From Actinoplanes octamycinicus (GTDB lineage: Bacteria > Actinomycetota > Actinomycetes > Mycobacteriales > Micromonosporaceae), in contig NZ_JACHNB010000001.1 in NCBI RefSeq assembly GCF_014205225.1, forward strand, positions 7,173,501-7,237,500: a stretch of 64,000 nucleotides of DNA. Direction: 5' to 3'. The translations under genes and the position numbers were made by a program. Shown in pieces: positions 7,426 to 17,367 of this stretch. Position 1 is the first letter of the stretch; each line of letters starts with the position of its first letter. The notes beneath the pieces were generated by a model. It was not told the origin of the DNA. It saw nothing but the letters and a program-made list of their open reading frames with translations, and made no database searches.

Positions 7426-8516
7426 CGCCTCGTCCAGAGCTGGTTGGGGGAATTGGTGCAGGTCCAGAGGATGACGGCGGTGCCGTTGGCGGTGGCGTTA
7501 CCGCTGACGTCGAGGCACAGACCGGATTGCGCGTTGCGGATCGTGGAGCCGGAGACGAACGTCCAGCGCTGGTTCGCGGCGCCGCTGCAGTCCCACAGCT
7601 GCGCCTTGGCGCCGGCCGTCGCGCCGGTCGGCGAGTCCAGGCACTTGCCCACCGAGCGCAGCGTCTGGCCGTCGTAGGCCCACTGCTGGTTGGCGGCCCC
7701 GCTGCAGTCCCAGATGATCGGCTGGGTGCCGTTGGCGGTGCTGCCGTTCGGCACGTCCAGGCAGCGCCCGGAGGCGGTGCCGACCAGCGCGGTGCCGGTG
7801 CCGGTTCCGGTGCCCGGGTCGCCGATCGTTCCCGGGACGGTGCGCAGCGCCGCGTACCAGATGGCGGCCATCTTGTCGTAACCACCGGCGGTCGGGTGGA
7901 TGCCGTCGATCAGGTCGCCGGTGGTGAGCGCGGCGTGCATGTCGACGAGGTGCACCCGCGAGCCCTTGCTCCGCACGATGCCGGGCAGGGCGGCGTTGAA
8001 GGTCCGGGCGGCGGCCTCCTGCCCGCTGTTGGCCAGCGGGATCAGGGTGGCCACGAAGACGTCCGCCGACGGCGCGCCGGCCACGATGTGGTCGAGCAGG
8101 GTGGACAGCCGGCCCGGCGCTCCGGACACATTGTAGTTCTGCAGGATGTCGTTGGTGCCGATGTGCAGCAGCACGGTGCGCGGGGTGCTGGCCCGCAGCC
8201 AGCCGCCGATGTTCGCGTCGATCTGATCGATCCGCCACCCGGGGTGACCCTCGTGGTCGTGGTCGCCGAGCTGGGCCGGCCCGTTGAACTGGGAGCCGAC
8301 CAGGTCCACCCGGTAGCCGGCGGCGGCCATCCGCTGCCACAGGCCGATCCGGTATCCGCCGGGCACCTGCGTGCCCTCGGTGATGGAGTCGCCGAGCGGC
8401 ATCACCCGGGTGCCGCCGTTGGACTCGGCGGCAGCCGGACCGGGCAGGCCGGTGACTCCGATGACGGTCAGTGCGGCGGTCAGGACGGCGGCGAGCATCC
8501 AGCGTCTTCTTGGCAT
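7422..8516 (-). CDS. Secreted SGNH esterase (CE3-like acetylxylan esterase) with CBM13
   Basis: The protein has 364 residues. A signal peptide (MPRRRWMLAAVLTAALTVIG, cleaved after PAAA) precedes an SGNH/GDSL hydrolase. Block I is GDSITEG (Ser near 44), the Gly/Asn blocks are around LLHIGTND (about 117), and block V is DGIHPTAGGY (Asp-His, about 202). This arrangement fits carbohydrate esterase family 3, which deacetylates xylan. Residues about 240-364 form a CBM13 lectin very similar to the one on the adjacent GH27. It is the first gene of the leftward operon, with TGGAGACG as ribosome site and LacI-type operators just upstream. Substrate is inferred from family and context. Confidence 0.88.
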   Translation of the reverse strand: MPRRRWMLAAVLTAALTVIGVTGLPGPAAAESNGGTRVMPLGDSITEGTQVPGGYRIGLWQRMAAAGYRVDLVGSQFNGPAQLGDHDHEGHPGWRIDQIDANIGGWLRASTPRTVLLHIGTNDILQNYNVSGAPGRLSTLLDHIVAGAPSADVFVATLIPLANSGQEAAARTFNAALPGIVRSKGSRVHLVDMHAALTTGDLIDGIHPTAGGYDKMAAIWYAALRTVPGTIGDPGTGTGTGTALVGTASGRCLDVPNGSTANGTQPIIWDCSGAANQQWAYDGQTLRSVGKCLDSPTGATAGAKAQLWDCSGAANQRWTFVSGSTIRNAQSGLCLDVSGNATANGTAVILWTCTNSPNQLWTRR

Positions 8517-8544
8517 CGGAACGTCTCCAGGCGTGAGGGGGTTC

Positions 8545-8558
8545 TGTTATCGCTCACA
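8545..8558. promoter_or_regulatory. LacI-family operator, leftward enzyme operon
   Basis: Read on the minus strand this is TGTGAGCGATAACA, an imperfect palindrome of lac-operator type. It lies 29 bp upstream of the CE3 start, where a repressor would block the leftward operon. Confidence 0.6.
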
Positions 8559-8608
8559 CCGCATGAACCACTGGTCCGGCCGGGAGAAACAGGGATGCCG
8601 ACCGGCGA

Positions 8609-8622
8609 TGGGAGCGCTAACA
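8609..8622. promoter_or_regulatory. LacI-family operator between divergent enzyme operons
   Basis: TGGGAGCGCTAACA combines the left half of the CebR-type palindrome (TGGGAGC) with the right half of the 8545 site (TAACA). It lies 64 bp from that site, a spacing compatible with looping or with two tandem repressors. Confidence 0.6.
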
Positions 8623-8715
8623 GCCTGTATCCGCACATTGCCAGCTTGTTTCGGGACATTCAAGAGGTCTTCTGCCGCGAATCCTCGGACGGAATCGCGA
8701 CTCGGCGGCGACTGA

Positions 8716-10236
<1,521 letters not shown>

Positions 10237-10239
10237 CCG

Positions 10240-11499
10240 ATGACCTCCCGACGCCATCTCACGCAGCTGACCACAGTCCTGTCCGCGCTGGCCCTGGCCG
10301 CCGCGATGCTGACCGGTGTGCTCGGCGGGACCGCGTCCGCGGCCCCGGTGAGCGCCGCGGCGGCGACCGCCGGGTGCGGCAAGGCGCCGACACTCACCAG
10401 TGGCACTCGCACCATCAGCAGCGGTGGGCAGAACCGCAGCTACATCCTGCGGGTGCCGGACGGGTACGACCGGAACCGGCCGTACAAGCTGATCTTCGCC
10501 TTCCATTGGCTGAACGGCACCGCGGGCAACGTGGCGAGCGGCGGCTACTACGGATTGCAGGGCCTCTCGGCGAACAGCGCGATCCTGGTCGCCCCGCAGG
10601 GCATCGACAACGGCTGGGCGAACACCGGCGGCCGCGACCTGACCCTGGTCGACAACCTGACCGCGCTGATCGAGGGCGACCTCTGCGTGGACACCTCCCA
10701 GCTGTTCGCCACCGGCTGGAGCTACGGCGGCGCGATGAGCTACGCCGTGGCGTGCGCCCGGCCGGCCGTCTTCCGGGCGGTCGCGGTGCTCTCCGGAGCG
10801 AACCTCAGCGGCTGCTCCGGCGGCACCCAGCCGGTCGCCTACCTGGGCATCCACGGCACCCACGACAGCGTGCTGGACATCTCGCTGGGCCGGTCGCTGC
10901 GGGACACCTTCGTGCGTGCCAACGGCTGCGCGGCGCAGAACCCGCCGGAGCCGGCCCGGGGCAGCCTGACCCACGTCGCGACCAGCTACACCGGATGCCG
11001 CGCGGGCTATCCGGTGCGGTGGGTGGCCTTCGACGGGGACCACACGCCGGAGCCGGTGGACGGGTCGACGACCACCAGCGGCGCGCGCACCTGGGTCGGT
11101 GGTGAGATCTGGAGCTTCTTCTCCCAGCTGCCCAGCACCACCACGACGTCGCCGACACCGTCGTCGCCGGCACCCTCCTCACCGACCCCGTCGACGCCCG
11201 CCGGCGGGTGCGCGGCGGCCTTCCGGGTCACCAACAGCTGGCCGGGTGGCTTCCAGGCGGAGGTCACCGTGACGAACGGCGGGCCGGCGGCCATCACCGG
11301 CTGGCGGGTGAGCTGGGCGCTGCCCGCCGGGCAGTCGATCGGGCAGGTCTGGAACGGCACGCTGACCACCGGCGGCGGCACCGCGACGGTGACCAACGCG
11401 GCCTACAACGGCTCGCTGGCGCCCGGCGCCGGAACCAGCTTCGGCCTGATCGCCAACGGCGGCCCGGCCACGGCTCCGTCGCTGACCTGCACCACCTGA
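10240..11499 (+). CDS. Secreted CE1 / feruloyl-esterase-like hydrolase with CBM2
   Basis: The protein has 419 residues. A signal peptide is followed by an alpha/beta-hydrolase of the LpqC/polyhydroxybutyrate-depolymerase type. It shows GWSYGGAMSY (nucleophile Ser), GIHGTHDSVLDIS (Asp) and FDGDHTPEP (His). In xylan loci this family acts as feruloyl or acetylxylan esterase (CE1). A Thr/Ser/Pro linker and a C-terminal CBM2 (CAAAFRVTNSWPGGF, AAYNGSLAPG) follow. The start lies 3 bp after the xylanase stop, so the two genes form one operon. Removing ferulate or acetate decorations would help the xylanase. Ester specificity is inferred. Confidence 0.85.
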   Translation: MTSRRHLTQLTTVLSALALAAAMLTGVLGGTASAAPVSAAAATAGCGKAPTLTSGTRTISSGGQNRSYILRVPDGYDRNRPYKLIFAFHWLNGTAGNVASGGYYGLQGLSANSAILVAPQGIDNGWANTGGRDLTLVDNLTALIEGDLCVDTSQLFATGWSYGGAMSYAVACARPAVFRAVAVLSGANLSGCSGGTQPVAYLGIHGTHDSVLDISLGRSLRDTFVRANGCAAQNPPEPARGSLTHVATSYTGCRAGYPVRWVAFDGDHTPEPVDGSTTTSGARTWVGGEIWSFFSQLPSTTTTSPTPSSPAPSSPTPSTPAGGCAAAFRVTNSWPGGFQAEVTVTNGGPAAITGWRVSWALPAGQSIGQVWNGTLTTGGGTATVTNAAYNGSLAPGAGTSFGLIANGGPATAPSLTCTT

Positions 11500-11502
11500 T
11501 CT

Positions 11503-11518
11503 CCGTAAGTTTCGGTAA
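11503..11518. promoter_or_regulatory. CCGAAA-S-TTTCGGTAA-type operator (copy 1)
   Basis: CCGTAAGTTTCGGTAA is one base away from the sequence at 14878-14893. It sits between the esterase stop and the cytoplasmic GH43 gene. A looser relative (TTCGGTATTTCCGGT) follows at 11581-11595. CGAAA/TTTCG elements are associated with xylanase genes in Streptomyces, so a xylose- or arabinose-responsive repressor is plausible. Confidence 0.55.
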
Positions 11519-11611
11519 CGAGGTCGACATGTTATCGCCGTGGGCACGGGTCACACCTACCGTGTCCACGGCAGACTTTCTTCGGTATTTCCGGTTTTGA
11601 TCCGAGAGTTG

Positions 11612-11641
11612 TTGACACGCGGTCGGTCGGCGGGCCACGAT
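11612..11641 (+). promoter_or_regulatory. Promoter of cytoplasmic GH43, leaderless start
   Basis: TTGACA (11612-11617), an 18-bp spacer and CACGAT (11636-11641) form a good sigma-70 type promoter. The distance from the -10 to the ATG at 11648 is 6 bases, so transcription should begin at the start codon. This supports ATG 11648 and argues against the longer open frame from 11540. Confidence 0.6.
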
Positions 11642-11647
11642 TCCGCA

Positions 11648-13321
11648 ATGACGGACCTGGATGGCTCCATGACGATCGCCGAGCCCGCCACCGCCGGGGA
11701 TCCCGGCACCGGCCACCGCATGATCCGGAACCCGGTGCTTCCCGGCTTCCACCCGGATCCGTCGATCCTGCGGGTCGGCGCGGACTACTACATCGCGACC
11801 TCGACCTTCGAGTGGTTCCCGGGTGTCCGGGTGCACCACTCCACCGACCTGGTCGACTGGCGGCCGCTCGGTGGCCTGCTGACCGAGCGGCGCCTGCTCG
11901 ACCTGACCGGCACCGCCGACTCGTGCGGCGTCTGGGCGCCCAACCTGACCTACGCGCACGGGCTGTTCCACCTGCTCTACACCGACGTGGCGACGTTCGC
12001 CGGCGGCTACTGGGACCCACAGAACTATCTGATCACCGCGCCGGACATCACCGGTCCCTGGTCCGACCCGGTGGTGCTGCACGGCCGCGGGTTCGACGCG
12101 TCGCTGTTCCACGACGAGGACGGCAGCACCTGGATGCTGTCGATGCGCGCCGACTGGCGCCCCGGCCGCAACCGCTTCGCCGGCATCTCCGTCCAGCGGT
12201 ACGACCGGCACGCGCAGCGCCTGGCCGGCCCGGAGCACCTGATCTTCGAGGGCACCGAGGCCGGGCTCACCGAGGCGCCCAACATCTACCGCAAGGACGG
12301 GTGGTACTACCTGGTCACCGCGGAGGGCGGCACCACCTGGACGCACCAGGTCACCGTGGCCCGCTCCCGGGAGCTGCTCGGCCCGTACCAGGTGGATCCG
12401 GCCGGGCCGCTGCTCACCTCGGCCGGGCGACCGGAGCTGGCGCTGCAGAAGGCCGGGCACGGCAGCCTGGTGCGGACCCCGGAGGGCGAGTGGTACCTGG
12501 CGCACCTGGCCGCCCGGCCGTACGCGCCGACCGGCCGGTGCGTGCTCGGCCGGGAGAGCGCCCTGCAGCGAGTGGACTGGCCGGCCGGCGGCTGGCCGCG
12601 GATCCCCGGCGGGGTGCCGGCCGAGGAGGTCCCGGCCCCGGCCGGCGCCGCCGCGACGCCGGTCGCGGCCGAGCAGCCCGGCGACGACCACTTCGACGCC
12701 CCGGCACTCGGGCCGGACTGGTCGACGTTGCGCCGGCCGGCCGGTCCGGACTGGATCGACCTGTCCGTCCGCCCGTCACACCTGCGGATCCACGGCGGCC
12801 AGTCGCCGATGGCCCGGCACCGGCCCAGCCTGGTCGCCCGCCGGGTCACCGCGCGGCGCTGCACCTTCGAGGCGACCTGCGAGTTCGAGCCGCGCAGCTA
12901 CCGGCAGCTGGCCGGGGTGACCGCCTACTACAACACCCGCAACTGGTACTACCTGCACGTGACCGCCGACGACGACGGTGCCGCGGTGCTCGACGTGCTG
13001 TGCTGCGACAGCGGGCGGGTCACCGAGGTGCCCGGTGTGCGGATCGCACTCGGCGACGTGCGCCGGGTGGGCCTGCGGGTCCGGCTGGACGGCCCGGCGC
13101 TGACCTTCGCCTACACCCTCGACCCGGACCAGCCGGCCTGGCAGGAGATCGGCCAGACCTTCGACGCCACCACGCTGTCCGACGAGTACGCCGCCACGGT
13201 GGTCGCCGGCGAGCCCGAGGCCTGGGGCTTCACCGGCGCCTTCGTCGGGCTCTGGGTGCAGGATCTGGGCGCCGAGGGCGGTTACGCCGACTTCGACCGG
13301 GCGGTCTACCGCACCCCCTGA
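11648..13321 (+). CDS. Cytoplasmic GH43 beta-xylosidase / arabinofuranosidase
   Basis: The protein has 557 residues and no signal peptide. The catalytic domain begins MIRNPVLPGFHPDPSILRVG, then YYIATSTFEWFPGVRVHHS, the hallmark of two-domain GH43 beta-xylosidases (GH43_11-like). The base Asp is in HPDPS and the acid Glu in EGTEAGLTEAPN. From about 340 comes the C-terminal concanavalin-like sandwich that completes the active site. It should hydrolyse imported xylo- or arabino-oligosaccharides. The start at 11648 fits the leaderless promoter; 11669 and 11720 (MIRNPV) are alternatives. It converges with the GH51 gene, leaving 7 bp between stops. Confidence 0.88.
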   Translation: MTDLDGSMTIAEPATAGDPGTGHRMIRNPVLPGFHPDPSILRVGADYYIATSTFEWFPGVRVHHSTDLVDWRPLGGLLTERRLLDLTGTADSCGVWAPNLTYAHGLFHLLYTDVATFAGGYWDPQNYLITAPDITGPWSDPVVLHGRGFDASLFHDEDGSTWMLSMRADWRPGRNRFAGISVQRYDRHAQRLAGPEHLIFEGTEAGLTEAPNIYRKDGWYYLVTAEGGTTWTHQVTVARSRELLGPYQVDPAGPLLTSAGRPELALQKAGHGSLVRTPEGEWYLAHLAARPYAPTGRCVLGRESALQRVDWPAGGWPRIPGGVPAEEVPAPAGAAATPVAAEQPGDDHFDAPALGPDWSTLRRPAGPDWIDLSVRPSHLRIHGGQSPMARHRPSLVARRVTARRCTFEATCEFEPRSYRQLAGVTAYYNTRNWYYLHVTADDDGAAVLDVLCCDSGRVTEVPGVRIALGDVRRVGLRVRLDGPALTFAYTLDPDQPAWQEIGQTFDATTLSDEYAATVVAGEPEAWGFTGAFVGLWVQDLGAEGGYADFDRAVYRTP

Positions 13322-13328
13322 CCCGGGC

Positions 13329-14849
13329 TCAGAGCGCGCCGGTCACCGTCACGAACGAGTGGGCCGGCAGGTGCACCCGCAGCCTGCCGGCGTCCACCGT
13401 CACGCCGTCGTGCGCCCGCGGCGCCACCACCGACGGCGCCTGCGGGGTGTTGTGGTCCGGCAGCGCGCCGGACGTCAGGATCCGGGCGTCGACGGCGGTC
13501 ACCGCGCCGCCGCGCAGCTCGATCTCGACGTCGGCGGCCGCCTCGGCGCCCAGGTTCGACAGCGACACCAGCAGCCGGCCGTCCTTGCGGCTGGCCGACA
13601 TCGAGACGGTGGTCAGCGTCGCGTCGCCGACCGGGCGGACCGGCAGCGGGGTGCGCAGGTCGACGCGCAGCGCCGTGGCGTCCTGGTGACCCCGGTTCAT
13701 CGCGAAGACGTGGTAGGTCGGGGTGAGCACCATGGCGTTCGAGTCCGGATCGGTCAGGATCATCGCCTGCAGCACGTTCACCGTCTGCGCGATGTTGGCC
13801 ATCACCAGGCGGTCGGCGTGCCGGTGGAAGACGTCGAAGTGCACGCTCGCCACCAGCGCGTCGCGCAGCGTGTTCTGCTGGTACAGGAAGCCTGGATGGG
13901 TGCCCGGCTCCACGTCGAACCAGGTGCCCCACTCGTCGAGGACCAGCCCGACGCTCTTGCTCGGGTCGTAGCAGTCCATCACCGCGGCATGGCCGGCCAC
14001 CAACTCCTCGACGCGGGCCGCGGCCAGCATGGTCGCGTAGTGCTCGTCGGCGCCGAAGTCGGTGGCCGAGCCCTTCGCGTCCCAGCTCGGGCCGGTGATC
14101 GTGTAGTAGTGCAGGGACAGGGCGTGGTACGGGGTGCTGCCGATGTGCTGGCAGCCCAGGTGCCCGATCTGCTTCATCAGCGTCTCGGTCCACGCGTAGT
14201 CGGCGCCGTTCGCCCCGGCCGCGATCTTGTAGAGCCGGTTGTCGCCGTGGTCGCGGCAGTAGGTGCCGTACCGCCGGGCCTCCTGCGCGTAGTGCTCGGC
14301 GGTCATGTTCCCGCCGCAGCCCCACGCCTCGTTGCCGAGTCCCCAGAACCGCACTCGCCACGGCTCGGCGCGGCCGTTCGCCGCGCGCAGCCGGGCCATC
14401 GGTGAGTCACCGGCCCGGGTCAGATACTCCACCCAGTCGCTCATCTCCCGGACCGTCCCCGAGCCGACGTTCCCGCTGATGTACGGCTCGGCGCCGAGCA
14501 GCTCGCACAGCGCCAGGAACTCGTGGGTGCCGAAGTGGTTGTTCTCCTCGACGTCGCCCCAGTGGGTGTTCACCATGACCGGCCGCTCGTCCTTCGGCCC
14601 GATGCCGTCCCGCCAGTGGTATTCGTCGGCGAAGCAGCCGCCCGGCCAGCGCAGGTTCGGGATGCTCAGCGCCCGCAGCGCGTCGACCACGTCGAGACGG
14701 ATGCCGCCCTCGTGCGGGATGCCGGAGTCCTCGCCGACGTAGAAGCCGCCGTAGATGCAGCGGCCCAGGTGCTCGGCGAAGTGGCCGTAGAGGTGCCGAT
14801 TGATCCGTGGTCCGTCGAGGTCCACGTTGAGGACGGCTTCGATGGTCAT
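13329..14849 (-). CDS. abfA: GH51 alpha-L-arabinofuranosidase, intracellular
   Basis: The protein has 506 residues with no signal peptide, the usual length for GH51. It shows [20 protein letters not shown] at the N terminus and [15 protein letters not shown]. The acid/base Glu is in [10 protein letters not shown] and the nucleophile Glu in [10 protein letters not shown]. It releases terminal arabinofuranose from arabino-oligosaccharides in the cytoplasm. The start at 14849 has GGAAAGG upstream. The longer open frame to 14996 would run through the operator and is rejected. A CCGAAA-G-TTTCGG operator and a TATTTT -10-like hexamer (14898-14893) lie upstream. It diverges from the ABC importer operon and probably shares its repressor. 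Confidence 0.93.
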   Translation of the reverse strand: MTIEAVLNVDLDGPRINRHLYGHFAEHLGRCIYGGFYVGEDSGIPHEGGIRLDVVDALRALSIPNLRWPGGCFADEYHWRDGIGPKDERPVMVNTHWGDVEENNHFGTHEFLALCELLGAEPYISGNVGSGTVREMSDWVEYLTRAGDSPMARLRAANGRAEPWRVRFWGLGNEAWGCGGNMTAEHYAQEARRYGTYCRDHGDNRLYKIAAGANGADYAWTETLMKQIGHLGCQHIGSTPYHALSLHYYTITGPSWDAKGSATDFGADEHYATMLAAARVEELVAGHAAVMDCYDPSKSVGLVLDEWGTWFDVEPGTHPGFLYQQNTLRDALVASVHFDVFHRHADRLVMANIAQTVNVLQAMILTDPDSNAMVLTPTYHVFAMNRGHQDATALRVDLRTPLPVRPVGDATLTTVSMSASRKDGRLLVSLSNLGAEAAADVEIELRGGAVTAVDARILTSGALPDHNTPQAPSVVAPRAHDGVTVDAGRLRVHLPAHSFVTVTGAL

Positions 14850-14877
14850 CCAGTGCCTTTCCCGTGATCTCCGTCGA

Positions 14878-14893
14878 CCGAAAGTTTCGGTAA
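14878..14893. promoter_or_regulatory. CCGAAAGTTTCGGTAA operator (copy 2)
   Basis: CCGAAA-G-TTTCGG (14878-14890) is a perfect 13-bp palindrome, followed by TAA. It lies 29 bp upstream of the GH51 start, next to a minus-strand TATTTT hexamer. With the copies at 11503 and 15051 it defines a motif shared by all three intracellular/transport units. Confidence 0.65.
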
Positions 14894-15000
14894 AAATACC
14901 ACAACTTCCGGTCACCAGCCGCGCAGCAGCGGCCGCGCGACGGCGGGTCGATTCCGCTGCCCCGCAAGGATCACATTGTGCTTCTTTCGAAAACAATATC

Positions 15001-15029
15001 TTGACACCTCGATGAGTCGCTCCTTAGTT
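15001..15029 (+). promoter_or_regulatory. Promoter of the sugar ABC importer operon
   Basis: TTGACA (15001-15006), a 17-bp spacer and TTAGTT (15024-15029) give a strong -35 and an acceptable -10. Transcription would start near 15036, just before the operator cluster at 15044-15065. A repressor could thus block elongation or the initial complex. Confidence 0.65.
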
Positions 15030-15043
15030 TGAGCGCCACCTTC

Positions 15044-15065
15044 CGGTAAATTACCGAAACTTTCG
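15044..15065. promoter_or_regulatory. Double palindromic operator (copy 3) of the importer operon
   Basis: CGGTAA-A-TTACCG (15044-15056) is a perfect palindrome overlapping CGAAA-C-TTTCG (15055-15065). The right part, TTACCGAAACTTTCG, is the reverse complement of the motif at 14878-14893 apart from the central G/C and one flanking base. The operator lies between the predicted transcription start and the GAGAGG ribosome site (15071-15076). Confidence 0.65.
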
Positions 15066-15086
15066 ATAACGAGAGGCGGTCGTTTC

Positions 15087-16376
15087 ATGGCACCGAAGAG
15101 GACCATCGCCGTGGCTGCCGTACTGGCGCTGAGCGCCCTGGGCATCGCCGCCTGCGGCGGCGGGGACGACGACGACTCCAGCTCGGGCGGCACCGTCACG
15201 ATGGAGCTGTGGCAGAACTCCACGACCGGCCCAGGCAAGGCCTTCTGGGAGAAGACCGTCGCCGACTACCAGAACGCCCACCCGAACGTGAAGATCAAGC
15301 TGTCCTCGATCCAGAACGAGGACCTGGACGGCAAGCTGCAGACCGCGCTGAACTCCGGCTCGGCGCCGGACATCTTCCTGCAGCGCGGCGGCGGCAAGAT
15401 GGCCGCGATGGTCGAGGCCGACCAGCTCAAGGACATCACCGACAGCATCTCCGCCGAGTCCAAGCAGGCGGTCGGTGAGGCCGCGCTGAAGACCGGCCAG
15501 GTCGACGGCAAGGCGTACGCCGTCCCGGTCTCGATCCTCCCCGGCGGCTTCTGGTACAGCCAGGACCTGTTCAAGAAGGCCGGGGTCAGCACCCCGCCGG
15601 CCACCCTGGACGACCTGAACGCCGCGGTGACCAAGCTCAAGGCGGCCGGCACCCCGATCGCGCTGGGCGCCAAGGACGCCTGGCCGGCCGCGCACTGGTT
15701 CTACTTCTTCGCGCTGCGCGCCTGCAGCCAGGCCACCCTGGACGCGACCGCCAAGAGCAAGACCTTCGACGACCCCTGCTGGACCAAGGCCGGGGAGCAG
15801 CTCAAGGCGTTCGCCGACACCAAGCCGTTCAACGAGGGCTTCCTGACCACCTCGGCGCAGCAGGGCGCGGGCAGCTCGGCCGGCCTGCTGGCCAACCACA
15901 AGGCGAGCATGGAGCTGATGGGCTCCTGGGACCCGGGCGTGATCGCCTCGCTGACCAAGGACACCAAGCCGCTGCCCGACCTGGGCTTCTTCCCGTTCCC
16001 CGCGGTCCCCGGCGGACAGGGTGACCCGGCCGCGGTGATGGGCGGGGCGGACGGCTACTCGTGCGCGAAGGACGCGCCGAAGGAGTGCACCGACTTCCTC
16101 AACTACATCCTGACCAAGGACGTGCAGGTCGGCTTCTACAAGGGCTTCAACTCGCTGCCGGTGAACAAGGAGGCCCAGGCGGCGGTGACCGAGCCGTACC
16201 TCAAGGCGGTCCTCGACGCCTACAACAAGGCGCCGTACGTCTCCCAGTGGCTGGACACGCTCTACGGGCAGAACGTCGGCAACGCGCTGAACGTCGGCGT
16301 GGTGAACCTGCTGGCCGGCAAGGGCGACGTCGCCGGGATCATTCAGGCGGTCAACGACGCGGCCAAGAAGGGCTGA
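15087..16376 (+). CDS. Sugar ABC transporter substrate-binding lipoprotein
   Basis: The protein has 429 residues. The lipobox LGIAAC places the lipidated Cys at about residue 23, followed by a GGGDDDDSSSGG tether. The body is a cluster-B (MalE/extracellular binding protein family 1) fold: TVTMELWQNSTTGPGKAFWE, SGSAPDIFLQRGGGKMAAM and a Trp/Tyr-rich C-terminal lobe. Its place beside GH51/GH43 and its operator suggest xylo- or arabino-oligosaccharides as ligand, as for BxlE-type proteins; this is inference. It is the first gene of a three-gene operon, with GAGAGG 10 bp before ATG. Confidence 0.92.
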   Translation: MAPKRTIAVAAVLALSALGIAACGGGDDDDSSSGGTVTMELWQNSTTGPGKAFWEKTVADYQNAHPNVKIKLSSIQNEDLDGKLQTALNSGSAPDIFLQRGGGKMAAMVEADQLKDITDSISAESKQAVGEAALKTGQVDGKAYAVPVSILPGGFWYSQDLFKKAGVSTPPATLDDLNAAVTKLKAAGTPIALGAKDAWPAAHWFYFFALRACSQATLDATAKSKTFDDPCWTKAGEQLKAFADTKPFNEGFLTTSAQQGAGSSAGLLANHKASMELMGSWDPGVIASLTKDTKPLPDLGFFPFPAVPGGQGDPAAVMGGADGYSCAKDAPKECTDFLNYILTKDVQVGFYKGFNSLPVNKEAQAAVTEPYLKAVLDAYNKAPYVSQWLDTLYGQNVGNALNVGVVNLLAGKGDVAGIIQAVNDAAKKG

Positions 16377-16378
16377 GA

Positions 16379-17365
16379 GTGGCGAGCAGTCACATGGTCG
16401 CCGACCAGGTCCGTGCCGGGGGTGGCGAGCAGCCGCCGCCCCCGGCGCGTCCCCGCCGGCGCGGCATCGGCTGGGCGCAGCGCCTGGAGATCCTGGCGCT
16501 GTCCGGCCCGGCGATCCTGGTGTTCTGCACCTTCGTGATCCTGCCGGTGCTGCTGGCCGGCTACTACGGCTTCTACAAGTGGAAGGGCTTCGGGCCGCCG
16601 ACCAACTTCGTCGGCCTGGAGAACTACCGGACCATCATGCAGGACCAGGCGTTCCGCGAGGCGCTCGAGCACAACGGCCTGATCGTCGTGCTCTCGCTGG
16701 TCCTGCAGGGCCCGATCGCGGTCGGCCTGGCCATGCTGCTCAACCGGAAGATGCGCGGCCGCTCGGTGATCCGGGTGCTGATCTTCGTGCCGTACGTGAT
16801 CGCCGAGGTGATCGTCGGCACCGCCTGGGCGCTGCTGCTGCAGACCAACGGGGCGGTCAACGACGTCCTGAGATCGATCGGTCTGACCTGGCTCGCGCAG
16901 GACTGGCTGGCCAACCCGAAGCTCGCCATCTGGACCCTGCTGCTGATCCTGACCTGGAAGTACATCGGCTTCGCGGTGATCCTCTTCCTGGCCGGCATGC
17001 AGAACATCCCGGAGGAGCTGGCCGAGGCGGCCGCGGTGGACGGCGCGTCCTACTGGCAGACGCAGCGCCGGATCACCCTGCCGCTGCTCGGACCGACCAT
17101 CCGGATCTGGGGCTTCCTGTCGATCATCGGCGCGCTGCAGCTCTTCGACCTGGTCTACATCATCTGGGGCCAGTACGTGGCGTCCACCGCCGGCACCTCG
17201 ACGATGGTGACCTACCTGGTCAACGAGGGCCGCAACGCCGGCAACTACGGATACGGCAGCGCCGTCGCGGTCGTCCTGTTCATCATCTCGATGGTCATCG
17301 CGCTGGTGTACCAGCGGTTCGTTCTGCGCCGGGACACCGACGGCGCGCTCACCGGAGGACGGTAG
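16379..17365 (+). CDS. Sugar ABC transporter permease (MalF type)
   Basis: The protein has 328 residues. Six membrane segments are visible, starting with ILALSGPAILVFCTFVILPV. The EAA loop that contacts the ATPase is ELAEAAAVDGASYWQTQRR (about residues 215-233). The GTG start at 16379 follows the lipoprotein stop by 2 bp, with AAGAAGGG 6 bp upstream; an ATG at 16394 is a weaker option. It pairs with the next gene. No ATP-binding subunit is encoded here, as in Streptomyces sugar systems served by a shared MsiK-type ATPase. Confidence 0.92.
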   Translation: MASSHMVADQVRAGGGEQPPPPARPRRRGIGWAQRLEILALSGPAILVFCTFVILPVLLAGYYGFYKWKGFGPPTNFVGLENYRTIMQDQAFREALEHNGLIVVLSLVLQGPIAVGLAMLLNRKMRGRSVIRVLIFVPYVIAEVIVGTAWALLLQTNGAVNDVLRSIGLTWLAQDWLANPKLAIWTLLLILTWKYIGFAVILFLAGMQNIPEELAEAAAVDGASYWQTQRRITLPLLGPTIRIWGFLSIIGALQLFDLVYIIWGQYVASTAGTSTMVTYLVNEGRNAGNYGYGSAVAVVLFIISMVIALVYQRFVLRRDTDGALTGGR

Positions 17366-17367
17366 GC

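Noticed and set aside
11540..11647. N-terminal extension of the cytoplasmic GH43 to 11540
   Set aside because: The extension covers the TTGACA/CACGAT promoter and has no similarity to GH43 N termini.
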